Notes under the pieces: model-generated
Databases searched by the model: none
Told to the model about the DNA's origin: nothing
The model's input: the letters and a program-made list of their open reading frames with translations, nothing else
Source of the DNA: JAIBJN01 sp035762005
GTDB taxonomy: Bacteria; Actinomycetota; Thermoleophilia; Gaiellales; Gaiellaceae
Assembly (NCBI GenBank): GCA_035762005.1
Contig: DASTQA010000046.1
Span: 1-25,606 of the forward strand
Length of the DNA stretch: 25,606 nt
Direction: 5' to 3'
Position numbers and translations under genes: made by a program
Part shown: in pieces, positions 6,779-14,768 of the stretch
Position numbering within the stretch: the stretch's first letter is position 1
Layout of the letters: each line of letters starts with the position of its first letter

Positions 6779-9700
6779 CGTTCACCGGGGTCGTCTTCCT
6801 CTGCGCACTCTCCGCTCACTTCGTCGCACGCTCGTGCCCGTGTTCGCCCTGGGCGCGCTCGCGCTCGCCTCGGGTCCGGCCGGCGCCCAGGCCGACCGGC
6901 GAGGCGGGCCCGACCCGCGTGACCGGCGCGAGACACGCGAGGCACCCTTCTTCGACGCGCGCGCCGCGGACGACGCCGCCGGACGCGGCGCGAACGCCGC
7001 GCAGGAGGCTCTCCGCCGCTCGCTCGGCGTCCACGGCGTCGTCGACGTCGACCCCCGCACGGGCACGCCGCGCGTCGTCGCGAGGCTCGACGGCTTCCTG
7101 ACCGGCCCGTCCGGCCGCGACGCGCAGGACATCGCCCTCGAGTACGTGCTCGGGCACCGCGACGTGTTCCGGCTCGACGAGAGCGACCTCGCCGGCCTCC
7201 GGCTCGTGCGCGACTACACGGACGTCGCCGGCGTCCGACATCTCGTCTGGGCGCAGACGTCACGCGGCATCGCCGCCTTCGACAACGACCTCCGGGCGAA
7301 CGTGACGAGCGACGGGCGGCTCCTGAACGTCCTCGGCTCGCCGCTGCCGGACCTCGAGGCGCCCGCGACGGGCCTCTCGCTCGGCGCGGGCGGGGCGCTC
7401 GCCGCCGCTCTGCGCGACGCGGGGCACGACCCGCCGGAGCCGCGAGTCGTCGCGCGCGGCCGGGGAGCGGCGCAGGCGACGCGGTTCGCCGGCGGCCACC
7501 GCGCCGATCTCGTGCTCGTCGCCGACGGTGACGGCGTCCGCCTCGCCTGGCACGTCACCGCCCACGCGGACGCCGACGAGGTCTACGACTCGCTCGTCGA
7601 TGCCGAGAGCGGCGAGGTCCTGCGGCGGGCCAACAAGGTCGAGTCCGTCACGGGGAAGGCGTGGGACTACTACCCCGGCGCCCCGGCAGGGGGGACGGCG
7701 AACGTCGTCGACTTCACCGCGAACGGCTGGCTGGAGGCGGCCGCGACGACGCTCAACGGGCCGTTCGCGCGCGTCTACAAGGATCTGAACGACAGCAACA
7801 GCGTCAACACCGGCGAGGAAGTCCCTCCGGCGGCGGGCAACTGGAACTACGACCTCAACCCCTTCACGCACGCCGCCGGCTTCTGCTCCCCGAATCCCGG
7901 GCGCCCGAGCGTGTGCAGCTGGAACAGCTACGCCCCGCCCCCGGGTTTCGGCTGGGCCACGAACGCGAACCAGAACGGGACGCAGCTCTTCTACCTCGTC
8001 AACAACTTCCACGACCATCTCGAGGACGACCCCGGCATCGGCTTCGACGAGGACTCGGGAAGCTTCGAAGGCGCCGACAAGGTCGTCGCTCACGCGCTCG
8101 ACGGCGCGGCCGTCGGCGGCGGGTTCCTCGGCGACAACATGCCCGACGAGCTCCATCTGAACAACGCGAACATGCTCACGCTCCCGGACGGGCAGCGGCC
8201 GACGATGCAGATGTACCTCTTCACGTCCTCCACGGCCGACTTCGCCACCGACCCGACCCCCGACGTGAACGGCGGGGACGACGCCGCCATCGTCTACCAC
8301 GAGTACACGCACGGCCTCTCGAACCGGCTCGTCACGTACGCGAGCGGCGTGGGCGCGCTCGACGCGCACCAGTCGGGCTCGATGGGCGAGGCCTGGAGCG
8401 ACTGGTACGCCCTGGACTACCTCAACGCCCAGGGCTTCGCGCCCGACACGGCGACCGCGGGCGACGTCACGATCGACCGCTACGCCGGCAACGGGCAGCC
8501 GACGATCCGCACCATGGGCATCGACTGCCCGGCCGACGTCGCCTCGGCGAGTTGCCCCGGCGGCGGCTACACGTACGGCGACCTGGCCACGATCTCGGAG
8601 CTCGGGGCGCAGGTGCACGCGGACGGCGAGATCTGGGCCCAGACGCTCTGGGACCTGCGGCAGGACCCGGACGTCGGGGTCGCGGCCGCACGAGCGCTCG
8701 TGACCGAGGGCATGCGGCTCTCGCCCCCGAACCCGTCCTTCCTCGACATGCGGAACGCGATCCTGCAGGCCGACACCGCTCTCGCCCTCGACCTCGACGA
8801 CGACATCTGGGCCGTCTTCGCCGCGCGGGGCATGGGGTTCTTCGCGGCGACGTCGGGCGCGCAGGACACGTCTCCCGCGGAGAACTTCGACCTCCCGCCC
8901 CCGCCCGGCCAGGTCGGGTCGGTGAGCGGCATCGTCACGGACCCGGACACGGGCGCGCCGGTCGCCGGCGTCCGGGTCGCGATTCCCGGGAACCCGGCGG
9001 ACGTGAGCGACGTCACCGACGCGCTCGGCCAGTACTCGATCCCGAACGTGCCGGTCGGCACCTATCCGCTCCTCCGCGCGACGAAGAGCCTCTACGACCC
9101 CGGCGACGGCACCGGCATCACCGTCCAGAACGGCCTCGACACCGTGGTGAACCTCGAGATCCGCCGCGACTGGTCGGCGTTCGCGGGCGGTGCCCGGGTG
9201 ACGTCCCTGACGGGAGAGGACTACAGCAATATCGGCTGCGGCCCGAAGGGCGCGATCGACCAGTCCCTCGCCAGCGGCTGGAGCAGCGACGCCCCCGGCC
9301 CGGGATTCCCTGTGCCCCAGATCACCGTCAAGCTGCCGCAGTTCGTCGACGTCAAGGCGTTCGCGCTCGACCCGAGCGCCACCTGCGGGGACCCGGCGGA
9401 CGCCGGGCTCGCGCACTTCAGGCTCTTCGTCTCCAAGGACGGGAAGACCTTCACTCAGGTCGAGGACGAGACGTTCGACGCGACGCACAGCGGCCGGCTC
9501 AACTTCCTCGACGTCCCCGACCGCAATGCCATCCGCTACGTGCGCCTGAGGATGCTCTCGAACCAGGGCAATCAGGCCTTCATCGACATGACGGAGCTCT
9601 CCGTCTACGGGAAGCTGCGCCCGGGCTGCCTCGGGCTCGCCGCCACGAGGCTCGGCACGGAGGGCGTGAACACGATGTCCGGGACGAACGGGCGGGACGT

Positions 9701-9950
9701 CTTCGTCGGTCTCGGCGGCAACGACCGCTTCGACGGCAAGGGCGGCAACGACGTCATCTGCGGCGGCAGCGGCAACGACACCCTCATCGGCGGCGGCGGT
9801 ACCGACAAGTTCGACGCGGGTGCCGGCGCGGACACCGTCAAGGCGAAGGACGGCCGTCGCGAGACGGTCATCCGCGGCGGTGGGGGGAACGACCTCCTCG
9901 TCGCCGACCCGAGCGACCGGGCCACCGGCTTCGAGCGCCGCCGCGGCTAG
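6753..9950 (+). CDS. Secreted M36 (fungalysin-type) metallopeptidase with CarboxypepD_reg-like, discoidin-like and RTX modules
   Basis: Large extracellular zinc protease (1065 residues). Order: a signal peptide (RRTLVPVFALGALALASG, probable cut after AQA at 47); a propeptide-like region (about 60-290, including VVARLDGFLTGPSGRDAQ and a PepSY-like segment ending in SGEVLRRANKVES); the M36 catalytic domain (about 300-705) with HEYTH at 516-520 and the third zinc ligand E546 in SMGEAWSDWYALDY. Next come a beta-sandwich regulatory-like domain (GIVTDPDTGAPVAGVRV, about 723-800), a discoidin/F5-8C-like domain (about 807-953) and a C-terminal block of RTX-type GGNDxF/GGSGNDTLIGG nonapeptides (977-1045). 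The ATG overlaps rluD by 26 bases; a later GTG at 6834 would trim the signal peptide's positive start. RTX repeats normally fold on calcium outside the cell. Exact module borders are estimates. Confidence 0.9.
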   Translation: MKPSETADSVHRGRLPLRTLRSLRRTLVPVFALGALALASGPAGAQADRRGGPDPRDRRETREAPFFDARAADDAAGRGANAAQEALRRSLGVHGVVDVDPRTGTPRVVARLDGFLTGPSGRDAQDIALEYVLGHRDVFRLDESDLAGLRLVRDYTDVAGVRHLVWAQTSRGIAAFDNDLRANVTSDGRLLNVLGSPLPDLEAPATGLSLGAGGALAAALRDAGHDPPEPRVVARGRGAAQATRFAGGHRADLVLVADGDGVRLAWHVTAHADADEVYDSLVDAESGEVLRRANKVESVTGKAWDYYPGAPAGGTANVVDFTANGWLEAAATTLNGPFARVYKDLNDSNSVNTGEEVPPAAGNWNYDLNPFTHAAGFCSPNPGRPSVCSWNSYAPPPGFGWATNANQNGTQLFYLVNNFHDHLEDDPGIGFDEDSGSFEGADKVVAHALDGAAVGGGFLGDNMPDELHLNNANMLTLPDGQRPTMQMYLFTSSTADFATDPTPDVNGGDDAAIVYHEYTHGLSNRLVTYASGVGALDAHQSGSMGEAWSDWYALDYLNAQGFAPDTATAGDVTIDRYAGNGQPTIRTMGIDCPADVASASCPGGGYTYGDLATISELGAQVHADGEIWAQTLWDLRQDPDVGVAAARALVTEGMRLSPPNPSFLDMRNAILQADTALALDLDDDIWAVFAARGMGFFAATSGAQDTSPAENFDLPPPPGQVGSVSGIVTDPDTGAPVAGVRVAIPGNPADVSDVTDALGQYSIPNVPVGTYPLLRATKSLYDPGDGTGITVQNGLDTVVNLEIRRDWSAFAGGARVTSLTGEDYSNIGCGPKGAIDQSLASGWSSDAPGPGFPVPQITVKLPQFVDVKAFALDPSATCGDPADAGLAHFRLFVSKDGKTFTQVEDETFDATHSGRLNFLDVPDRNAIRYVRLRMLSNQGNQAFIDMTELSVYGKLRPGCLGLAATRLGTEGVNTMSGTNGRDVFVGLGGNDRFDGKGGNDVICGGSGNDTLIGGGGTDKFDAGAGADTVKAKDGRRETVIRGGGGNDLLVADPSDRATGFERRRG

Positions 9951-9956
9951 CGGCGC

Positions 9957-10748
9957 CTAGGCGGCGCGGGCCCGCTTGTCGGCGTAGAGGCGCCTGTCGG
10001 CGGTCGCGACGAGCTGCTCGGCGGCCGAGCACTCGCCGGGGAGGTGGGCGGCTCCGGCGCTCACCGAGAGCCCGTCCGGGAGCGCCTCGCGCAGGCGCGC
10101 GAGGAAGCGCTCGACGTCGGCGGCCGAGGCCTCGAGGAGGAGCGCGGCGAACTCGTCGCCGCCGGTGCGGCCCGCGACGTCGGTCTCGCGCAGCGTCCCG
10201 ACGAGGGCGGCGGCGAACGCGCGCAGGACGCGGTCGCCCTCGAGGTGACCCTCGCGGTCGTTCCTCTCCTTGAAGCGGTCGAGGTCGAAGGAGACGAGGG
10301 CGATCGAGCCGCGGTAGCGCCGTGCGCGCGCCGCCTCGGCCGCGAGGCGGGCGTGGAAGGCGCGGTGGTTGAGGACGCCCGTGAGCGGGTCGCGCCTCGC
10401 CGTCTCGGCGAGGTCCGCGGTGACGCGGCCGACGTAGGCGACGACGGCGTGCTCCACGCGTGCCCGGGCGTCCGCCTCGCCGTGGCGGTCGAGCACGTGC
10501 GCGAGGACGAGCAGCTCCGCGGTCACCTCCGCCGGGGCGAGTCCCATGCTCTCGCGCTCCCGGGCGAAGTCGGCCGCCGGAGGCCCCGGGTCGTCGTCCT
10601 CGCCCAGCGCCGCGATGAAGGACGGGAGCGAGCCGAGCTGGCCCAGCCGCCCGAGCCGCTCGAGCGAGGGGACGGCGCCCGTGGCGAGCGCCTCGTCGAG
10701 GCTCTCGACCGCGAGGTCCCACGCGGATGTCCGCACGACCCCCTGCAC
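9957..10748 (-). CDS. GGDEF diguanylate cyclase
   Basis: Makes cyclic-di-GMP from two GTP. The 263-residue product has an N-terminal helical region of unknown type (about 1-115) and no membrane segment or signal peptide, so it should be cytosolic. The GGDEF domain runs from RRDPLTGVLNHRAFH (118) to the end. The active-site GGDEF is intact at 196-200, and the product-inhibition I-site RETD lies exactly five residues before it (187-190), so the enzyme looks active and feedback-controlled. The GTG at 10748 was chosen because a TACCCT -10 box ends 7 bases upstream; the frame stays open further but would run into the rpsB promoter. It converges on the M36 gene with only 6 bases between stops, and diverges from rpsB. 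Confidence 0.88.
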   Translation of the reverse strand: MQGVVRTSAWDLAVESLDEALATGAVPSLERLGRLGQLGSLPSFIAALGEDDDPGPPAADFARERESMGLAPAEVTAELLVLAHVLDRHGEADARARVEHAVVAYVGRVTADLAETARRDPLTGVLNHRAFHARLAAEAARARRYRGSIALVSFDLDRFKERNDREGHLEGDRVLRAFAAALVGTLRETDVAGRTGGDEFAALLLEASAADVERFLARLREALPDGLSVSAGAAHLPGECSAAEQLVATADRRLYADKRARAA

Positions 10749-10755
10749 GAGTCCC

Positions 10756-10761
10756 AGGGTA
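10756..10761 (-). promoter_or_regulatory. Candidate -10 box (TACCCT) for the GGDEF gene
   Basis: Read on the minus strand, TACCCT ends 7 bases before the GTG at 10748, predicting a leaderless transcript. It lies back to back with the rpsB -10 box at 10776. Confidence 0.4.
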
Positions 10762-10775
10762 TGGACCGGGTCGGC

Positions 10776-10781
10776 TAGAAT
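10776..10781 (+). promoter_or_regulatory. -10 box (TAGAAT) for the rpsB operon
   Basis: TAGAAT is a good -10 match. Transcription would begin near 10788, giving a leader of about 105 bases. No -35 resembling TTGACA is found 16-18 bases upstream. Confidence 0.5.
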
Positions 10782-10787
10782 GTCGGC

Positions 10788-10893
10788 GGTTCTTGCACCC
10801 GACCCGGCGGACCTCGCGGGTGGCGGTGCCGGGCGTTCCTGCCCGGTTCCATCCGCTCCCGTCGGCACCGAAACGAAACCGAGGAGGAAACCC
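10788..10893 (+). promoter_or_regulatory. Structured 5' leader of rpsB
   Basis: The inferred leader contains a hairpin CCGGGC-GTTCCT-GCCCGG (10829-10846). This is enclosed by a longer-range pairing CGGTGCC (10824-10830) with GGCACCG (10864-10870). A strong AGGAGG (10882-10887) sits 6 bases before the GTG start. S2 in other bacteria represses its own message through the leader, so an autoregulatory element is plausible, but the structure is not matched to a known family. Confidence 0.35.
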
Positions 10894-11874
10894 GTGTCCG
10901 TCGTCTCCATGCGCGAGCTGCTGGAGGCCGGAGTGCACTTCGGCCACCAGACCCGCCGCTGGAATCCCAAGATGCGCCGCTTCATCTTCACGGAGCGGGG
11001 CGGGATCTACATCATCGACCTCCAGCAGACGCTGGCGCTCGTCGAGCAGGCGGCCGCGTTCGCGCGCAACGTCTCCGAGCGCGGCGGCTCGATCCTGTTC
11101 GTCGGCACGAAGAAGCAGAGCCAGGACGCCGTCTCCGAGCAGGCGGCCCGCGTCGGCATGCCGTACGTGAACCACCGCTGGCTCGGCGGCCTGCTGACGA
11201 ACTGGCGCACGATCTCCGAGCGGATCCAGCGGCTCCACGAGCTGCGCCGGCTCCGGAACGAGGGCCAGCTCGAGCTGCTCCCTCCGAAGGAGCGCATCTC
11301 GCTCATGGGCGAGGTCGAGAAGCTCGAGACGAACCTCGGCGGGGTCGCCGATATGAAGTCGCTGCCGGATGCCGTGTTCGTCGTCGACCTCCGCAAGGAG
11401 CAGCTCGCGGTCCGCGAGGCGCGCAGGCTCGGGCTCCCGATCATCGCGCTCGTGGACACGAACTGCGATCCCGACGACGCCGACTACGTCATCCCCGGGA
11501 ACGACGACGCGATCCGCTCCTGCAGCCTCGTCGTGCGGGTGATCGCCGATGCCGTCGAGGCCGGCCGGGCGAAGGTCACCGCCGAGGAGATGGCCCCTCC
11601 TGCGCCCGCCGAGCCGGCCGCGACCGCCGAGCCCGCCGAGCCCGCCGCTCCGGCGCCCGCCGAGCCGGCCGCGCCCGCCGAACCGGCCGCAACCGCCGAG
11701 CCCGCCGAGTCCGCGCCGGCCCCGCCGGCCGAGCCCGCGGACGAGGGCGCTGCGGCCCCGGAGGAGCCCGCCGCGGCCGAGGAGCAGCCCGAGGCTTCCG
11801 CGGTGGCGAGCGCGGGGCCGCCCGACGCCGCCGGCGAGACGCCCGCACCCGAGGCGCCGGAGGAGGGGCGATGA
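10894..11874 (+). CDS. rpsB: 30S ribosomal protein S2 with Ala/Pro/Glu-rich C-terminal extension
   Basis: Binds the 30S platform and is needed for S1 recruitment in bacteria that have it. The core is complete: VSMRELLEAGVHFGHQTRRWNPKM at the start, FIFTERGGIYIIDLQQT, FVGTKKQ, NHRWLGGLLTNW, MKSLPDAVFVVDLRKEQ and PIIALVDTNCDPDDADYVIPGNDDAIRS, ending near residue 230. The remaining ~95 residues are a low-complexity tail of AEPAAPAEP-type repeats. The total of 326 residues is well above the usual 230-260. The GTG at 10894 is supported by AGGAGG six bases upstream; an ATG at 10909 is second choice. It overlaps tsf by 4 bases (ATGA). Confidence 0.96.
   Translation: MSVVSMRELLEAGVHFGHQTRRWNPKMRRFIFTERGGIYIIDLQQTLALVEQAAAFARNVSERGGSILFVGTKKQSQDAVSEQAARVGMPYVNHRWLGGLLTNWRTISERIQRLHELRRLRNEGQLELLPPKERISLMGEVEKLETNLGGVADMKSLPDAVFVVDLRKEQLAVREARRLGLPIIALVDTNCDPDDADYVIPGNDDAIRSCSLVVRVIADAVEAGRAKVTAEEMAPPAPAEPAATAEPAEPAAPAPAEPAAPAEPAATAEPAESAPAPPAEPADEGAAAPEEPAAAEEQPEASAVASAGPPDAAGETPAPEAPEEGR
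11596..11717 (+). repeat. Low-complexity coding repeat in the rpsB tail
   Basis: GCCGAGCC-type triplet blocks encode PAEPAATAEPAE, which occurs twice about 20 codons apart with PAAPAPAEPAAPAE between. This points to expansion by slippage or local duplication, and length may vary between strains. Confidence 0.6.
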
Positions 11875-12671
11875 AGACGGCGATTCCCGCCTCGCTCGTG
11901 AAGGAGCTCCGCGACCTGACCGGCGCGGGGATGATGGACTGCAAGCGGGCGCTCGTCGAGACCGACGGCGACCTCGACGCCGCCCGCCGGCTCCTCCGGG
12001 AGCAGGGCCTGGCCCAGGCGGGCAAGCGGGCCGACCGCGAGACGTCCGAGGGCCTCGTCCTCGCCCGCATCGAGGACGGCCGCGGCGCCATCGTCGCGGT
12101 CGGCTGCGAGACCGAGCCGGTGTCGGGCAACGAGGAGTTCCGCGCGTTCGCGCAGCGCCTGCTCGCCGCCGTCTCGGCCGAGGGGCCGGACGCCGCGGCG
12201 AGCCTCGAGGACGAGCGGGTCGAGCTCGTGGCGAAGCTCGGCGAGAACGTCGTCGTCGTCGGCGGCGAGCGCTACGAGGCGGGCGACGGGAAGGTCGTCG
12301 CCTCGTACATCCACCCGCCCGCGGCGAAGATCGGGGTTCTCGTGCTCGCGGAGGCGAGTCCGGACCTGGCCCGCATGGTGGCCATGCACGTCGCGGCCGC
12401 GCGGCCGGCCTACACGTCGCGCGAGGAGATCCCGGAGGCGGAGATCGCGGCCGAGCGCGAGCTGTACGAGAAGCTGCCCGAGGTGGAGGCGAAGCCGGAG
12501 GCGGTCCGTCCGAAGATCGTCGAGGGGATGCTGGCGAAGCGGTTCTTCGCCCAGACGGTCCTCCTCGACCAGCAGTGGGTGCACGAGCCGAGCCTGACCG
12601 TCGGCCAGGCGCTCGCCGAGCACGGAGCCCGCGTGGAGGCGTTCGTGCGCTACAACGTCGGCCGCGAGTGA
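11871..12671 (+). CDS. tsf: Elongation factor Ts
   Basis: Nucleotide exchange factor that releases GDP from EF-Tu. The 266-residue product begins with the UBA-like domain (SLVKELRDLTGAGMMDCKRAL then VETDGDLDAA), followed by the core dimerisation domain with ASYIHPPAAKIGVLV and a C-terminal EF-Tu-binding module ending in VGQALAEHGARVEAFVRYNVG. The usual TDFVxxNxEF motif after VGCE reads TEPVSGNEEF, a departure at two contact positions. A strong GGAGGAGGGG lies just before the ATG, inside the end of rpsB, and both the start and stop overlap neighbours by 4 bases, indicating tight coupling with rpsB and pyrH. Confidence 0.96.
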   Translation: MKTAIPASLVKELRDLTGAGMMDCKRALVETDGDLDAARRLLREQGLAQAGKRADRETSEGLVLARIEDGRGAIVAVGCETEPVSGNEEFRAFAQRLLAAVSAEGPDAAASLEDERVELVAKLGENVVVVGGERYEAGDGKVVASYIHPPAAKIGVLVLAEASPDLARMVAMHVAAARPAYTSREEIPEAEIAAERELYEKLPEVEAKPEAVRPKIVEGMLAKRFFAQTVLLDQQWVHEPSLTVGQALAEHGARVEAFVRYNVGRE

Positions 12672-13441
12672 GCGCGCAGCCGGAGCACGGGATCGCCGAA
12701 GCCGCCCCTGGCGGCGCCGTCTTCCGCCGCGTGCTCCTGAAGCTCTCGGGCGAGGCGCTCATGGGCGACCAGCCGTACGGGATCGACCCCGAGCGCGTGG
12801 ACGCCCTCGCCCGCGAGGTGAAGCTCGTCCAGGAGCGCGGCGTCGAGACGGCCCTCGTGATCGGGGCGGGGAACATCTACCGCGGCATGGCGGCGGCGGC
12901 GGAGGGGATGGACCGCGCGACGGGGGACTACGCGGGCATGCTCGCGACGGTGCTCAACTGCCTGACGATGCAGGACGCGCTCGAGCGCCTCGGCGCGCAC
13001 ACCCGCATCCTCTCGGCGATCACGGTGAGCGAGGTCGCGGAGCCCTACATCCGCCGCCGCGCGATCCGCCACCTGGAGAAGGGGCGCGTAGTCATCTTCG
13101 CGGCAGGGACCGGGAACCCGTTCTTCACGACGGACACGGCCGCGGCGCTCCGTGCCCTCGAGGTGGGCGCCGAGGCGATTCTCATGGGCAAGAACGGCGT
13201 GGACGGGGTCTACGACGGCGACCCGCGGGACGATCCGGACGCCCGCTTCCTGCCTGAGCTCACGCACCTGGAGGCAATCGAGCGCGGCCTCAAGGTGATG
13301 GACACGACGGCGCTCACGCTCTGCATGGACAACGGGCTGCCGATCTACGTCTTCGGCCTCGACGACGCGCGCGCGATCGAGCGCCTCGTCGCGGGCGAGC
13401 GGGTCGGCACGATCATCTCGACGCCCCGGAGGGACGCATGA
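12668..13441 (+). CDS. pyrH: Uridylate (UMP) kinase
   Basis: Phosphorylates UMP to UDP in pyrimidine synthesis; hexameric amino-acid-kinase fold. Motifs: VLLKLSGEALMG, the phosphate-binding GAGNIYRG, AGTGNPFFTTDTAAALRA, MGKNGVDGVYDGDPRDDPDA and MDTTALTLCMDNGLPIYVF. From the GTG at 12668 (257 residues) there are about 20 poorly conserved residues (SAQPEHGIAEAAPGG) before the fold. I keep this start because the GTGA overlap with tsf is the pattern of this operon. A later start would still leave the whole kinase. The stop overlaps frr by 4 bases. Confidence 0.95.
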   Translation: MSAQPEHGIAEAAPGGAVFRRVLLKLSGEALMGDQPYGIDPERVDALAREVKLVQERGVETALVIGAGNIYRGMAAAAEGMDRATGDYAGMLATVLNCLTMQDALERLGAHTRILSAITVSEVAEPYIRRRAIRHLEKGRVVIFAAGTGNPFFTTDTAAALRALEVGAEAILMGKNGVDGVYDGDPRDDPDARFLPELTHLEAIERGLKVMDTTALTLCMDNGLPIYVFGLDDARAIERLVAGERVGTIISTPRRDA

Positions 13442-13995
13442 TCGAGGAGCTGCTCGACGACGCGAAGCGTCGCATGGACAAGTCGGTCGAGGCGACCGCG
13501 CACGAGTTCAACACCGTCCGGACGGGCCGGGCCGCGGCCTCCCTGCTCGACCGGGTGAAGGTCGACTACTACGGCACGGAGACGCCGCTCAACCAGCTTG
13601 CGACGATCAACGTCCCCGAGGCGCGGATGCTCACCGTGCAACCGTACGATCCCGGCTCGATCAAGGCGATCGAGCGCGCGATCCAGGAGTCGGAGCTCGG
13701 CCTCACGCCCTCGAACGACGGCAAGATCGTCCGGCTGCCGATCCCGCAGCTCACCGAGGAGCGGCGCAAGGAGCTCGTGAAGGTCGTGCGCCACATCGCC
13801 GAGGAGGGACGCGTCGCCGTGCGCAACGTCCGCCGCGACGTCATGCACCACCTGAAGGAGCTCGTCCGCGACGGGAAGGTGGGCGACGACGAGGAGCGGC
13901 GCGCCGAGGAGCGCGCGCAGAAGGTCACGGACGAGCACGTCGCCCGGATCGACGATCTGCTCAAGCGCAAGGAAGAGGAGATCATGGAGGTCTGA
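13438..13995 (+). CDS. frr: Ribosome recycling factor
   Basis: With EF-G, splits post-termination ribosomes. The 185-residue product shows the full family: an N-terminal helix (IEELLDDAKRRMDKSVEA), the HEFNTVRTGRAAASLLDRVKVDYYG hinge region, NVPEARMLTVQPYD, AIQESELGLTPSNDG, VRLPIPQLTEERRKELVK and the closing IDDLLKRKEEEIMEV. Length matches the usual 185. The ATG overlaps pyrH (ATGA), with GGAGGG four bases before it. It is followed after 23 bases by uppS. Confidence 0.97.
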   Translation: MIEELLDDAKRRMDKSVEATAHEFNTVRTGRAAASLLDRVKVDYYGTETPLNQLATINVPEARMLTVQPYDPGSIKAIERAIQESELGLTPSNDGKIVRLPIPQLTEERRKELVKVVRHIAEEGRVAVRNVRRDVMHHLKELVRDGKVGDDEERRAEERAQKVTDEHVARIDDLLKRKEEEIMEV

Positions 13996-14018
13996 GGCCG
14001 CCGGCCTCCGCGATCACC

Positions 14019-14768
14019 GTGAGCCTCCTGACCAGACTGCGGACGCTGCGGGCGCTCCGGCCCGCGTACGAAGGCGATCTCCCCGACGTCGCGCGCTCCG
14101 TCGCGATCATCATGGACGGCAACGGGCGCTGGGCCCGCCGGCGGCGGCTGCCGGTGGCCGCCGGGCACCGGGCGGGCACGCGCGCGCTCCGGCGGACGGT
14201 GGAGGCGGCGATCGAGCTCGGCGTCGAGTCGCTCTGCGTCTACGCCTTCTCGACCGAGAACTGGTCGCGGCCCCCAGACGAGGTGGACGCGCTCATGGAG
14301 ATCTTCGTCGAGACGATCGAGCGGGAGCTCCCCGACCTCAGCCGGGAGGGCGTGCGGACGCGCTTCATCGGCCGGCGCGACCGCGCCACGCCGGAGCTGC
14401 GGGCGAAGTTCGAGCGGCTCGAGGAGGAGACGGCCGCGAACGAGCGGCTCCAGCTCTGGAGCGCGTTCGACTACGGCGGCCGCGCCGAGGTCGTCGAGGC
14501 GGCCCGGCGGCTCGTCGAGGAGGGGGTCGACGCGCGGGACGTGGACGAGAACGCGCTCGCGGCCCGCCTCTACGCGCCGGACATGCCGGAGCCCGACCTG
14601 CTCATCCGCACGTCGGGGGAGCTGCGCATCTCGAACTTCCTCCTCTGGCAGCTCGCCTACACCGAGCTCGTCTTCGTCGAGACCCTCTGGCCCGACTTCG
14701 GAGAGCGCCAGCTCCGGGAGGCGCTTGCGCAGTACGCGAGCCGCCGCCGGCGCTTCGGCGGGCGATGA
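14019..14768 (+). CDS. uppS: Isoprenyl transferase (undecaprenyl diphosphate synthase family)
   Basis: cis-prenyltransferase that makes the C50-C55 lipid carrier for peptidoglycan and other glycans. The 249-residue product has IIMDGNGRWARRR with the Mg-binding D33, HRAGTRALRR, YAFSTENWSRP, the FIGRRDR segment and the C-terminal RTSGELRISNFLLWQLAYTEL then VFVETLWPDF. This matches the family throughout. The actinobacterial chain length cannot be predicted by eye. The GTG start gives the normal N-terminal extension; the stop overlaps cdsA by 4 bases. Its place next to cdsA and dxr, which feeds it isoprenoid precursors, is conserved. Confidence 0.95.
   Translation: MSLLTRLRTLRALRPAYEGDLPDVARSVAIIMDGNGRWARRRRLPVAAGHRAGTRALRRTVEAAIELGVESLCVYAFSTENWSRPPDEVDALMEIFVETIERELPDLSREGVRTRFIGRRDRATPELRAKFERLEEETAANERLQLWSAFDYGGRAEVVEAARRLVEEGVDARDVDENALAARLYAPDMPEPDLLIRTSGELRISNFLLWQLAYTELVFVETLWPDFGERQLREALAQYASRRRRFGGR

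Noticed and set aside
7260..9488. 742-codon minus-strand ORF under the M36 gene
   Set aside because: Val/Arg/Glu-rich antisense shadow typical of high-GC coding DNA; no motifs, signal or ribosome-binding site.
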